From Methylobacterium sp. J-077 (lineage in GTDB: Bacteria; Pseudomonadota; Alphaproteobacteria; Rhizobiales; Beijerinckiaceae), in the NCBI RefSeq assembly GCF_022829365.1, contig NZ_JAKSYJ010000122.1, forward strand, positions 1-64,000: DNA of 64,000 bases. Direction: 5' to 3'. Position 1 is the stretch's first letter. Every line of letters starts with the position of its first letter. Below, in pieces: positions 47,649 through 56,779 of the stretch. Position numbers and translations under genes: made by a program. The notes beneath the pieces are model-generated. The model did not search any database. It saw only the letters and a list, made by a program, of their open reading frames with translations, and had not been told where the DNA came from.

Positions 47649-49091
47649 ATGTACCTCCGGGGGGCGGGCATCTTGCGCAACAACTTTGTCTTGCTGGCTT
47701 GTGTGTTATTGGGATTCAGCTCGGCATTTGGAAAAAGTGAAGCCCAGCAGGTAGGCAGCCAGGTGCCTCAGCCGGCTCGGCGAATAGTTCTCGATCTTCC
47801 AGGTGATCCCCGGCGGCCCGTCAAGCTCAGGGTCCCTGTCGTTTTCCCTCCAGGCACCGGACCGTTTCCGCTGGCCCTATGGAATCACGGGAGCAATGGG
47901 GAAGGTCTCATCGTCGACGAGAAAAATGTCGGTCAGAACATGGGCGTCTACTACCTCCTGTCGAGGGGGTATGCGGTCGCGATGCCATTGATGCGCGGCT
48001 TCGGTCAGTCCGGCGGTAGGCTCAGCGCAACCGGCTGTCAGCTTGATGATCTGGCTCACGACACTGCGGCCGACCTCCTGGCTGTCATCGATCACTTGGC
48101 GAAGCGGTCCGAATTCGCTGCCGATCGTATTCTCGTCGCCGGTTCGAGTTTCGGCGGCTGGAACTCCCTCGCGCTGGGTGCACTCCAAGGTGCCCGCGTT
48201 GCGGCAATCGTCAATTTCTATGGCGGCCTGCATTCGTCAACGTGCCGGAACGATAGCGGAGCCCTCATCGAAAGTAGCAGCCGGATCGGAGCGAGAAACC
48301 CTGTACCGTCGCTGTGGATCTACGGCAGCAATGACCGACTTTTCCCCAAGCCGCTCTGGCAAGCCATGCATCACGCTTATGTCACAAGGGGAGGGCAAGC
48401 CGAACTCGTCGATTTTGGCCTCTATAAAAGCAATTCGCATAAATTGCTCAGCGACCCTTACAGCATCGTGTTGTTCGCCGATAAGGTCGATCGCTTCTTA
48501 GCCAGCGTCGGGCTGCCGAGCAAAAACGTCCATCCGGAATATGTGCCGATCGAGCCGCCACAGCCATCTGGATACGCCTCAATCAACGATATCGATGCAG
48601 TGCCGTTCCTCAATGAGCAAGGTCAGGCGCTGTACAAAAAATTCCTCACGGCAGTGCCCCCCCGAGTCTTCGTGATCGCACCCAACGCGGTAGTTATTTC
48701 GGAGACCGGCGGTTTCGATCCGCTGGCTCGTGCAATGACAACGTGCAAGCAACGCAAGGTCACGTGCTGGCCCTATGCCTTCAACGATGCGGTGGTCTGG
48801 GCGTATCCAACACCGTCACCACCGCCCAGCCGCTTCGCGAAACTCGAGGATGTCGACGCGCTTCCTTACGTCGATGTGGCCGGCAAAACAGCCTACAGGC
48901 AATTCTTGACTGCCAAGCGTCCCCGCGCCTTCGTTATCGCGCCAAGCGGCGCATGGTCGATGGCTGTGGGTGACGTCGATCCCGTCGCGGCTGCCCTCGC
49001 CAAGTGTAGCGGCGAGGATCACGCGACATGTCGGCCCTACGCTGTCGACAGAATGGTGGTTTGGCCGCAGACTGCGACGGTCGCGCATTGA
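47649..49091 (+). CDS. Secreted alpha/beta hydrolase with duplicated C-terminal domain
   Basis: The 480-residue product has a signal peptide (about 1-33). Its alpha/beta hydrolase domain is of the dienelactone-hydrolase/BAAT type: LWNHGSNG, nucleophile S166 or S167 in VAGSSFGGW, D in YGSNDRLF and H264 in SNSHK. After that, two copies of an about 80-residue module lie at 307-386 and 394-473. Each has (I/V)xDVDALPY-like and R(V/A)FVIAP segments, two cysteines (366/373 and 453/461) and a PYAxxxxVVW end. The modules look like a cell-wall or matrix-binding duplication, but this is inference. Base use is lower in GC than its neighbours, suggesting transfer. Confidence 0.75.
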   Translation: MYLRGAGILRNNFVLLACVLLGFSSAFGKSEAQQVGSQVPQPARRIVLDLPGDPRRPVKLRVPVVFPPGTGPFPLALWNHGSNGEGLIVDEKNVGQNMGVYYLLSRGYAVAMPLMRGFGQSGGRLSATGCQLDDLAHDTAADLLAVIDHLAKRSEFAADRILVAGSSFGGWNSLALGALQGARVAAIVNFYGGLHSSTCRNDSGALIESSSRIGARNPVPSLWIYGSNDRLFPKPLWQAMHHAYVTRGGQAELVDFGLYKSNSHKLLSDPYSIVLFADKVDRFLASVGLPSKNVHPEYVPIEPPQPSGYASINDIDAVPFLNEQGQALYKKFLTAVPPRVFVIAPNAVVISETGGFDPLARAMTTCKQRKVTCWPYAFNDAVVWAYPTPSPPPSRFAKLEDVDALPYVDVAGKTAYRQFLTAKRPRAFVIAPSGAWSMAVGDVDPVAAALAKCSGEDHATCRPYAVDRMVVWPQTATVAH

Positions 49092-49251
49092 CGCGGTCTG
49101 CGCGGCCGCGCCGGTTCTTCAGGCGCAGTGCGCCATGTCACCTCGGTTCGGAAGTGCCACCGATCGGATCGCAGATTCGACGCAACACCAGACTCTCATT
49201 CTGACCTGCGCGTTGCGTCGGACAGATGTTGAACGCGGCGGCGGGCGCGTG

Positions 49252-49575
49252 TCAGAACGGCAGCTTCATCCCGGGCGGCAGGGGCAAGCCCTTGGTCAGC
49301 TCGGCCATGCGCTCCTGCATGGTTGCCTCCGCCTTGCCGCGGGCGTCGTTGCAGGCGGCCACGATCAGGTCTTCCAGGATCTCGCGCTCGTCGGCGACCA
49401 TCAAGGATGGGTCGATCGTCACGCCCTTCATCTGGCCCTTGGCGCTCATGGTGACCCGCACGGAGCCGCCCCCGGAGGCGCCGGTCACTTCGATCTCGTC
49501 GAGCTCGGCCTGCAGGGAGCCCATCTTCTCCTGCATGGCCTGAGCCTGCTTCATGATGCCCATCAGGTCGCGCAT
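49252..49575 (-). CDS. YbaB/EbfC nucleoid-associated protein
   Basis: The 107-residue protein binds DNA and is usually encoded between dnaX and recR. The sequence MKQAQAMQEKMGSLQAELDEIEVTG... with GGGSVRVTMSAKGQMKGVTIDPSL is typical; the C-terminal KGLPLPPGMKLPF also fits. It starts 82 bases after dnaX. Its normal downstream partner recR is about 4 kb away. Confidence 0.96.
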   Translation of the reverse strand: MRDLMGIMKQAQAMQEKMGSLQAELDEIEVTGASGGGSVRVTMSAKGQMKGVTIDPSLMVADEREILEDLIVAACNDARGKAEATMQERMAELTKGLPLPPGMKLPF

Positions 49576-49657
49576 GCGGCTCTCTCTCGTCGCGGGTTGG
49601 TGAGTCTATCTGGGGACGACGGGGCGGTGTCGCCACGTGCGCCCGGCCGGGCGCGCC

Positions 49658-51538
49658 CTAGAAGTCCTCGTCCGGGGTCTCGTCCGCCGGGACCGTATCG
49701 CCGTCCGCCGAAATCTCCGGCTCGGCCGTGGAAGGGGGCGCGGTCTCGCGCACGTCTACGATCTCCGCGCCGGGGAAGCGCGTCAGCACCTCGCGCACGA
49801 ACGGGTCGGCGGCCGCGTTCTCGCGGCGGGTCTCCGTGGCGGCTTTGACGGCAGCGTCAAGGGTCGGCGCGCCCGCTTCCCTGGACACGGAGACGACCCA
49901 ACGCTGGCCCGTCCAGCGCAGGAGCGCGGCCGCGATGTCGGTGGCGAGGCTCGCCCGGCCGCCCGGGGCGAGGCGGAACTCGATATGGCCTTCCGCGAAA
50001 CGCACGAGATGGACGTCGCGCTCCAGGGCGGTCTTCAGCAGGATGTCGCGGTTGGCCTCGGCCAGCGCCACGATATCCTCATAGCGGGCCAGGCGGGATG
50101 CGGGCGGGGCGGCCGGCCGTTCCGACGGGGCGGCCATCGCGGTCGGAGCCGGCGCCGCGACGGGAATCGCCAAAGGAGCCGCCGAAGGAGCTACGATCGG
50201 CATCGGTCTGGGCGCGACGGCCGCCGCCGTCGGCCCGCCACCGCGCAGGTCGGGGACCGGCGGCAGGGGCGGACGGGCGGAGGGGGGCGTCGCCTCTTCG
50301 GCGGGGGCCGATGCGGCCTCGGCCTTGAGCTGGCGCAAAGCCTCGTCCGGAGTCGGCAGGTCGGCCGCGTAGGCCAGGCGCACGATCGCCATCTCGGCCG
50401 CCGCCAGCGGGCGCGGGGCGGCCTGCACCTCGGGGATCGCCTTCAGCAGGATCTGCCAGGCCCGCGACAGGGCGCGGATCGACAGTTTTTCGGCGAACTG
50501 GCCGCCGCGGACCCGCTCGGTCTCGCTGAGCGTCGGATCGGCGGCGGTCTCGGGCACAACCTTCAGCCGGGTCACGAGGTGGGTGAAGGCCGCGAGGTCG
50601 GACAGCACCACCGACGGGTCGGCGCCGGAATCGTACTGCGCCCGCAATTCCGCGAAGGCCGCCGGCACGGCGCCGCGCATCACCGCCTCGAACAGGTCGA
50701 GGATCCGGGCCCGGTCGGCGAGCCCGAGCATGTCCCGCACGCTCTGGGCGGTGACCGCGCCGGCCCCGTGGGCGATGGCCTGGTCGAGCAGCGAGAGCGC
50801 GTCGCGCACCGAGCCTTCGGCGGCGCGCACGATGGCGCCCAGCGCCTCGTCCTCGGCCTCGACCCTTTCCGCCGCGCAGACCTTGGCGAGATGCGCGTGC
50901 AGGATCGGCGCCTCGACCCGGCGCAGGTCGAAGCGCTGGCAGCGCGACAGGATCGTCACCGGGACCTTGCGGATCTCCGTGGTGGCGAACACGAACTTGG
51001 CGTGAGGCGGAGGCTCCTCGAGCGTCTTCAGGAAAGCGTTGAACGCCTTCTCGGAGAGCATGTGGACCTCGTCGACGATGTAGACCTTGTAGCGCGCCGA
51101 GACCGGCCCGTAGCGGATGCCGTCGATGATCGCGCGCACGTCGTCGATGCCGGTATGCGAGGCGGCATCCATCTCCAGCACGTCCATGTGCCGGGATTCC
51201 ATGATCGCCGCGCAATGCAGGCCGAGTTCCGGCATCGACACGGTCGGCCCGGTATCGGGCACGCCGGCGCGGGCGTAGTTGAGGCCGCGGGCGAGGATGC
51301 GGGCGGTGGTGGTCTTGCCGACCCCGCGCACGCCGGTCAGCATCCAGGCCTGCGGGATGCGGTTGGCCGCGAACCCGTTGGCCAGGGTCCGGACCATCGC
51401 GTCCTGGCCGATCAGGTCGCCGAAATTGGTGGGGCGGTATTTCCGCGCGAGCACCCGATAGGGCGTCGCCGCGCTGGCGGGGCTTGCGAACCCGGGCAGG
51501 CCCGGCTCGTCGTCAGGCGTGCCGGTCGAAGCGTCCAT
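49658..51538 (-). CDS. dnaX: DNA polymerase III subunits tau/gamma
   Basis: DnaX is the clamp-loader ATPase. The 626-residue product has Walker A GVRGVGKTTTARILA, Walker B YIVDEVHMLS, a sensor region TTEIRKVPVTILSRCQRFDLRR, and a Pro/Ala-rich linker to a C-terminal domain V for the polymerase core. The zinc-binding cysteines of enterobacterial DnaX are absent (LNYARAGVPDTGP in their place), as usual in alphaproteobacteria. The order ffs, dnaX, ybaB on the minus strand is the normal one. Confidence 0.96.
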   Translation of the reverse strand: MDASTGTPDDEPGLPGFASPASAATPYRVLARKYRPTNFGDLIGQDAMVRTLANGFAANRIPQAWMLTGVRGVGKTTTARILARGLNYARAGVPDTGPTVSMPELGLHCAAIMESRHMDVLEMDAASHTGIDDVRAIIDGIRYGPVSARYKVYIVDEVHMLSEKAFNAFLKTLEEPPPHAKFVFATTEIRKVPVTILSRCQRFDLRRVEAPILHAHLAKVCAAERVEAEDEALGAIVRAAEGSVRDALSLLDQAIAHGAGAVTAQSVRDMLGLADRARILDLFEAVMRGAVPAAFAELRAQYDSGADPSVVLSDLAAFTHLVTRLKVVPETAADPTLSETERVRGGQFAEKLSIRALSRAWQILLKAIPEVQAAPRPLAAAEMAIVRLAYAADLPTPDEALRQLKAEAASAPAEEATPPSARPPLPPVPDLRGGGPTAAAVAPRPMPIVAPSAAPLAIPVAAPAPTAMAAPSERPAAPPASRLARYEDIVALAEANRDILLKTALERDVHLVRFAEGHIEFRLAPGGRASLATDIAAALLRWTGQRWVVSVSREAGAPTLDAAVKAATETRRENAAADPFVREVLTRFPGAEIVDVRETAPPSTAEPEISADGDTVPADETPDEDF

Positions 51539-51578
51539 GCCGTGTCGGGTCGGGCTTCCGAGCGCCAGGAAATGAGGT

Positions 51579-51672
51579 GGGAGGCTGGACGAAGACCCGC
51601 TCGGTCTCGTTAGGGCTGCTTCCTTCCGGACCTGACCCGGTTGGCGAGTGAAACGTCCCTCGCCAACCCCCC
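51579..51672 (-). ncRNA. ffs: Signal recognition particle RNA (4.5S)
   Basis: The minus strand holds the universal SRP core GGTCAGGTCCGGAAGGAAGC followed by AGCCCTAA. Its ends GGGGGGTTGG and CCAGCCTCCC pair over ten positions, closing a hairpin of about 94 nucleotides. Ends are set by this pairing and could be a few bases off. It pairs with Ffh to target membrane proteins. Confidence 0.93.
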
Positions 51673-51714
51673 GCCGGCTATATGGCCGGGCTCTTGGCCG
51701 AACGCAAGCGCCGG

Positions 51715-51978
51715 CTACTCGGCCTTGCGCTTCACCACAGCCAGGAGGGTCTTCGAATCGCGCTTCAGATCGAACCGCTTGCCGTTGGAATGCACCGCGT
51801 CTTCGACCTCGATCATCCCGTCATCGAGCTCGATCTCCTTCCACTTGGTGAAGCCCTCCTGGCGCAGCACGGCCTCGACCTTGGCCTGCTGATCGGGCGG
51901 CAACTTCTCGTCGGCCCGGGCGGTGGCGGTGAAGCCGGCGGACAGCGTGAGGGCGAGCAGGGGGATGGCGAGGCGCAT
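51715..51978 (-). CDS. Small secreted PepSY-like protein
   Basis: The 87-residue product has a signal peptide (MRLAIPLLALTLSAGFTATARA) and a single PepSY-like domain: an alpha helix QQAKVEAVLRQEGF followed by a strand WKEIELDDGMIEVEDAVHSNG and RFDLKRDSKTLLAV. Stand-alone PepSY domains are thought to act as protease inhibitors or metal-linked chaperones in the periplasm. It lies upstream of ffs, and is divergent from comM. Confidence 0.85.
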   Translation of the reverse strand: MRLAIPLLALTLSAGFTATARADEKLPPDQQAKVEAVLRQEGFTKWKEIELDDGMIEVEDAVHSNGKRFDLKRDSKTLLAVVKRKAE

Positions 51979-52135
51979 GGCGGTCTCCGGTTTTTATTGC
52001 GTGCCGGCTTTGAACAGGAAGACCACGCCAGGGTTCCGCGCGATCCGCGATCCTCTTGAGCCCGCTTCGATTTTCCCGCACAGCTAAGGTTGCCCGTCGC
52101 GCCGCTCCGGCTCAGGGGCCCAGGACTGCCGACCT

Positions 52136-53674
52136 ATGGTCACACGCGTCGCCACCGTGGCGTTCGAGGGGATCGAGGCCCGGGCCGTCGACGTGCAGGT
52201 CCAGATCATCCCGGGCAACGTGGTGTTCAACGTGGTCGGCCTGCCCGACAAGGCGGTGGCGGAATCGCGCGAGCGGGTACGGGGCGCCCTGATCGCCTCC
52301 GGTCTGGCGCTGCCGGCCAAGCGCATCACCGTCAACCTCGCCCCGGCCGACCTGCCGAAGGAGGGCTCGCATTACGATCTCCCGATCGCGCTCGGCGTCA
52401 TGGCGGCGATCGGGGCGATCCCGGCCGATGCCCTCGGCGGCTATTGCGTGCTGGGCGAGCTGGCGCTGGACGGCAGCATCACGGCGGTGAACGGCGTGCT
52501 GCCGGCCGCCATCGCGGCGGGAGCCCGCGGCCTCGGGCTGATCTGCCCGGCATCCACCGGATCCGAGGCGGCCTGGGCCGGGGGCGATCTCGACGTGCTC
52601 GCCCCGCGCTCGCTGATCCAGCTCGCCAACCACTTCAAGGGCAGCCAGGTCATGGCCCGGCCGGAGCCCTCGGTCGCCGGACTGACGGGGCCGCTGCCGG
52701 ATCTGTCCGACATCAAGGGCCAGGAGGGCGCCAAGCGCGCGCTGGAGATCGCGGCGGCCGGCGGCCACAACCTGCTGATGAACGGTCCGCCCGGCTCCGG
52801 GAAGTCGATGCTCGCCGCCCGGCTGCCCTCGATCCTGCCGCCGCTCACGCCCCGGGAGCTGCTCGACATCTCGATGATCCAGTCGGTGGCGGGCGAATTA
52901 AAGGACGGGGCGCTCTCGAACCGCCGGCCGTTCCGGCAGCCGCACCATTCCGCCTCGATGGCGGCGCTGGTCGGCGGCGGCCTGGGTGCGCGACCAGGGG
53001 AGGTGTCGCTCGCCCATGGCGGGGTGCTGTTCCTGGACGAGCTGCCGGAATTCACCCCGCAGGTGCTCGACAGCCTGCGCCAGCCGATGGAGACCGGCGA
53101 GGTCATGATCGCCCGGGCGAACCACCGGGTGACCTATCCGGCGCGCTTCCAGCTGATCGCAGCCATGAACCCGTGCCGCTGCGGCCAGGGGCTGGAGCCG
53201 GGCTATGCCTGCCGGCGCGGGCCGAACGCACGTTGCATGGCGCAGTATCAGGCGCGGATCTCCGGGCCGATGCTCGACCGGATCGATCTGCGCATCGAGG
53301 TCCCGGCGGTCACCGCCGCCGACCTGATCCTGCCGCCGCCTTCCGAGGGCTCCCGGGAGGCCTCGGCCCGGGTCGCCGCCGCCCGCACGCTGCAAACGAC
53401 GCGCTACGCTGCCCGCGCCCTGCCGGCCGCCACCACCAATGCCACCTGCCCGTCGACGCTGATCGAGGAGGTCGCGTCCCCCGATGCCGAGGGCACGGCC
53501 CTGATCCGGCAGGCGGCCGAGAGCATGCGCCTCTCTGCCCGCGGCTTCCACCGGACCCTGCGGGTGGCCCGCACGCTGGCCGATCTCGACGGCGAGGCGC
53601 AGGTGCGCCGGCTGCATCTGGCCGAGGCTTTGTCTTACCGAGGCCGGGGCGACGCGTCGGCGGCGGCGGCGTGA
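52136..53674 (+). CDS. comM: YifB/ComM family AAA+ ATPase
   Basis: The 512-residue product has an N-terminal Lon-protease-like ChlI fold (EARAVDVQVQIIPG, GLPDKAVAESRERV), a magnesium-chelatase-like AAA domain with Walker A GPPGSGKSM near 220, HHSASMAALVGGG, Walker B LFLDELPEF and the zinc-like MNPCRCGQ. The C-terminal helical domain is complete. ComM acts as a branch-migration helicase in natural transformation; YifB homologues in non-competent bacteria are of unknown role. Its TGA overlaps the GTG of the next kinase gene, so the two are coupled. Confidence 0.95.
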   Translation: MVTRVATVAFEGIEARAVDVQVQIIPGNVVFNVVGLPDKAVAESRERVRGALIASGLALPAKRITVNLAPADLPKEGSHYDLPIALGVMAAIGAIPADALGGYCVLGELALDGSITAVNGVLPAAIAAGARGLGLICPASTGSEAAWAGGDLDVLAPRSLIQLANHFKGSQVMARPEPSVAGLTGPLPDLSDIKGQEGAKRALEIAAAGGHNLLMNGPPGSGKSMLAARLPSILPPLTPRELLDISMIQSVAGELKDGALSNRRPFRQPHHSASMAALVGGGLGARPGEVSLAHGGVLFLDELPEFTPQVLDSLRQPMETGEVMIARANHRVTYPARFQLIAAMNPCRCGQGLEPGYACRRGPNARCMAQYQARISGPMLDRIDLRIEVPAVTAADLILPPPSEGSREASARVAAARTLQTTRYAARALPAATTNATCPSTLIEEVASPDAEGTALIRQAAESMRLSARGFHRTLRVARTLADLDGEAQVRRLHLAEALSYRGRGDASAAAA

Positions 53675-55419
53675 GCGGCGCGGGCGCGCCGACCGTCACG
53701 ATCGGCCAGGCCAGCGCGGCCGGGCGGAAGGAGGCCAACCAGGATTTTCACGGGGTGCTGGTGCCGTCACAGCCGGCGCTCGGCCTGAAGGGCATCGCGG
53801 TGGCGCTCGCCGACGGGATCAGCAGCAGCGCGGTCGGCGCCCTGGCGAGCGAGACCGCGGTCAAGAGCTTCCTCAGCGACTACTACGCCACCCCCGACAC
53901 GTGGTCGGTGAAGTCTTCGGCGCAGAGGGTGATCGCGGCGACGAATTCCTGGCTCTACGCCCTGACGCGGCGCGGCCTCGACCCGCACGATGCCGACAAG
54001 GGCTACGTCACGACCTTCGACGCGCTGGTGCTGAAGGCGCGCACCGCGCACCTGTTCCATGTCGGCGATGCCCGGATCTGGCGCGTGGCCGGGCGCTCGC
54101 TGGAACAGCTCACCGAGGATCACCGGGTCGTGGTCTCGGCGGCGGAATCGTATCTCGGCCGGGCGCTGGGGGCGGGCGGGCATGTCGAGATCGACTATCA
54201 CGCGGTGACCGTGGAGGCCGGCGACCTCTTCGTGCTCACCACTGACGGTGTCCACGAGCATGTCCGCCCGCGGGACATGGTCGCCACGATCGCGGGGGCG
54301 GGGGACGATCTCGAGTCTGCCGCCCGGACGATCGTGGAAACGGCCTGCGAGGCCGGGAGCCCGGATAACCTGACCGTCCAGATCGTGCGGATCGACTCCG
54401 TGCCCGAGGGCGACGCCGCCGATCTGCTCGGCGGCGTCGAGAGCCTCGACCCGGCGCCGCTGCTCGATCCGCCGGCCGAATTCGATGGCTACCGGCTGCT
54501 GCGCACGCTGCATTCCGGGCCGCGCAGCCGGGTCTACCTGGCGATCGATGCGCAGACGGGGGATCAGGTCGCCCTGAAGGTCCTGTCGCTCGACCTGCGC
54601 GACGACCCGGCCCAGCGCAAGCGCTTCGCCCTGGAGGAGTGGATCGCCCGGCGGATCGACAGCCCGCACGTGCTCAAGGCCCAACCGCAGACCCGGCGGC
54701 GAAGCCACCTCTACACGGTGATGCGCTACGTCGAGGGCCAGACCCTGACCCAGTGGATGCGCGACCACCCGACGCCCGAGCTTGAGGCTGTGCGCGGCCT
54801 CATCGAGCAGCTGGCCAAGGGCGTGCAGGCCTTCCACCGGCGGGAGATGGTCCATCAGGATCTCCGGCCCGACAACGTCCTGCTCGACACGGCCGGGACC
54901 GTGCAGGTCATCGATTTCGGCGCCACCACGGTGGCCGGGGTGGTGGAGGGCGATCCGCAGATCGACGCCGCCGAGATCCTGGGGACGGTGCAGTACACCG
55001 CGCCCGAGTGCTTCCTCGGCGAGCCTTCCACGGCCGGTTCCGACATTTTCGCGGTGGGCGTCATCGCCTACCAGATGCTGACCGGCCGGCTGCCCTACGG
55101 TGACGGGGTGCCCCGGGCGCTGACCCGGGCCGCCCAGCGCAAGCTCCGCTACGTCTCGGCCCGGACTACCCGGCCGCTCCTGCCGGCCTGGGTCGATGGC
55201 GCGCTACACAATGCCGTGCATCCCGATCCCGCCCGGCGCTACCGGGCGCTCTCGGAATTCGTCCACGACCTCCGGCATCCGAATCCCGCTTTCACCGAGA
55301 CGCGCCGGGCCGCGCTGCTGGAGCGGGACCCGCTGCTGTTCTGGCGGCTGCTGTCGCTGGTGCTGGCGCTCATCGCGCTCGGTCTGGCCGGCATCCTGAT
55401 CGCCCACCCGCCCCGGTGA
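53671..55419 (+). CDS. PP2C phosphatase-Ser/Thr kinase fusion with C-terminal membrane anchor
   Basis: The 582-residue protein combines a PP2C-type phosphatase (about 8-245: D25 in KEANQDF, D48-G49, HVGDARI, TTDG, D232 in SPDNLTV) and a Ser/Thr kinase (about 270-540). In the kinase, K303 sits in VALKVL, a catalytic HQDLRPDN (395-402, HQD in place of HRD), DFG at 415-417 and APE at 444-446. One membrane helix (about 559-578) ends the protein. It resembles the bifunctional kinase/phosphatase proteins known in other bacteria. The GTG start overlaps the comM stop (GTGA), which gives translational coupling to a DNA-processing ATPase. Confidence 0.9.
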   Translation: MSGAGAPTVTIGQASAAGRKEANQDFHGVLVPSQPALGLKGIAVALADGISSSAVGALASETAVKSFLSDYYATPDTWSVKSSAQRVIAATNSWLYALTRRGLDPHDADKGYVTTFDALVLKARTAHLFHVGDARIWRVAGRSLEQLTEDHRVVVSAAESYLGRALGAGGHVEIDYHAVTVEAGDLFVLTTDGVHEHVRPRDMVATIAGAGDDLESAARTIVETACEAGSPDNLTVQIVRIDSVPEGDAADLLGGVESLDPAPLLDPPAEFDGYRLLRTLHSGPRSRVYLAIDAQTGDQVALKVLSLDLRDDPAQRKRFALEEWIARRIDSPHVLKAQPQTRRRSHLYTVMRYVEGQTLTQWMRDHPTPELEAVRGLIEQLAKGVQAFHRREMVHQDLRPDNVLLDTAGTVQVIDFGATTVAGVVEGDPQIDAAEILGTVQYTAPECFLGEPSTAGSDIFAVGVIAYQMLTGRLPYGDGVPRALTRAAQRKLRYVSARTTRPLLPAWVDGALHNAVHPDPARRYRALSEFVHDLRHPNPAFTETRRAALLERDPLLFWRLLSLVLALIALGLAGILIAHPPR

Positions 55420-55429
55420 ACAGTGAGGT

Positions 55430-56149
55430 TCAGCCGTCGAGCTCCGGATACCGGCGAAAGATCCCGTCCTCGTTGAACGGGATGCGCCGGTCGCTCGCGA
55501 GATAGGCGGCGATCCGCGGGCGCTGCGCCACCGCCTCGTGCAGCCGGGCGACATGGGGCGTGTCGCGCAAAGCCACGGCGGTCGCTTTCGGGAAGGCGTA
55601 GCGCAGGCCGGCGACGAGCTGGAATAGGGACAGGTCGGCGTAAGACAGCGTCGAGCCGGCCAGGCATTCGCCCCCGTTCGCCGCCAACACGCGCTCGAAA
55701 TAGCCGAAAAACTTGGGGATTCGCTCCGCGCGAAAACCCTTCGCCCGGCGCAACGCCTCCGGCTTCTGGTCGGCGTAGTACAGGCCGACTCCGAGGGGGT
55801 GGTGGGTGTCGTGCGCCTCGTCCACCGCATCCGCGATGGTGAGCTGGATCTGGTGCGTCCAGATCCGGTCCGCCTCCGAGGCGCCGACGAGGCCGAGCCG
55901 GGGCCCGAGATACAGCAGGATCGCGGTACTCTGCCCGATCATGATCGCGCCGTCGCGGAGGAACGGCGGTGCGAAGGGCGGTCGGGGATTGTTCGGATCG
56001 GCAAGGCGGTCGAGCATCGGCTCGATGCCGCCGGCGTCGTCGTCCCGGCGCGCGACATCGACATAGTCGGCGCCGGCTTCCTCGAGGGCGAGGCGGACGA
56101 ACTCGCCGCGCCCCTGGATCATCGGCCAGTAATGCAGCTCGTAGGGCAT
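55430..56149 (-). CDS. Glutathione S-transferase family protein
   Basis: The 239-residue product has an N-terminal thioredoxin-like domain (MPYELHYWPMIQGRGEFVRLALEEAG, with the Y-W-x-GRGE active-site start, and GQSTAILLYLG) and a C-terminal all-helical domain with LSYADLSLFQLVAGL. This is close to the GST types that detoxify electrophiles or regulate redox, but the substrate is not predicted. The ATG at 56149 with AGGAG upstream is chosen. It is convergent with the kinase-phosphatase gene. Confidence 0.9.
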   Translation of the reverse strand: MPYELHYWPMIQGRGEFVRLALEEAGADYVDVARRDDDAGGIEPMLDRLADPNNPRPPFAPPFLRDGAIMIGQSTAILLYLGPRLGLVGASEADRIWTHQIQLTIADAVDEAHDTHHPLGVGLYYADQKPEALRRAKGFRAERIPKFFGYFERVLAANGGECLAGSTLSYADLSLFQLVAGLRYAFPKATAVALRDTPHVARLHEAVAQRPRIAAYLASDRRIPFNEDGIFRRYPELDG

Positions 56150-56196
56150 CGCATCTCCTGGACCAAGACGGTTCACCCCAAGCGGGTGGTTCCCGA

Positions 56197-56643
56197 TCAG
56201 TTGGCCGGGGATTCGCTGTCCGAAACCTTCTCGGGCGGCGGCTCGGCGCTGGCGACGGCCTTGTGGGCCAGCATCGGCTGCAGGTGCTCGGCGAGCTGTT
56301 GGTCGAGATGCTTGACGTAGGCGCCCTTGAAGTAGCGCTCGCCCGTCCGCGCGCCGTAGATCCGATCATGCGCCTGGATCATCGCGGCGACCTCCGGACG
56401 GCACAGGAAGCCGGTGATGCCCACGGCCTCGTACCAGTGGCCGGCCCGGGCCTCGGCGGTCGCCTTGGGGTTCGCCAGAACGGTCTCGGCGAAGCACGCC
56501 GTCGCCGCCTGCCGCAGCGGGGTCATGACCTTCTCGGCTTCCACCTGGTTCACGGCCGGAGCGGCCGGATGCCGGTGGGGACGCGCCTGCGCGGTCGAGA
56601 CGAGCGTGAGGACGGCGAAGGTGGCGAGGATCGTGGACTTCAT
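56197..56643 (-). CDS. Secreted protein of unknown function
   Basis: The 148-residue product has a signal peptide (MKSTILATFAVLTLVSTAQA-R) and a helical mature domain (VNQVEAEKVMTPLRQAATACFAETVLANP, GITGFLCRPEVAAMIQAHDRIYGA). Two cysteines, one in each of these helices, could pair. No family is recognised. It follows the GST gene upstream in the same direction with a 47-base gap and may share a transcript. Its C-terminal tail is acidic and probably disordered. Confidence 0.6.
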   Translation of the reverse strand: MKSTILATFAVLTLVSTAQARPHRHPAAPAVNQVEAEKVMTPLRQAATACFAETVLANPKATAEARAGHWYEAVGITGFLCRPEVAAMIQAHDRIYGARTGERYFKGAYVKHLDQQLAEHLQPMLAHKAVASAEPPPEKVSDSESPAN

Positions 56644-56779
56644 GCGGGCGGCCTCGTCGGGTGTCCGAACGGCGTTCAGCATTCCCTCATGATTGCGTCG
56701 GGATCGCGGCTGACGGCGTGCTGCATCCGCCCGATCTCGGGCAAGATGCGGACCATTTCGCGACCGTGACCGCGCGGCC

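Noticed and set aside
52090-53670. N-terminal extension of the kinase-phosphatase gene
   Set aside because: The frame stays open but lies out of phase across comM and has shadow composition; the PP2C domain starts right after the GTG at 53671.
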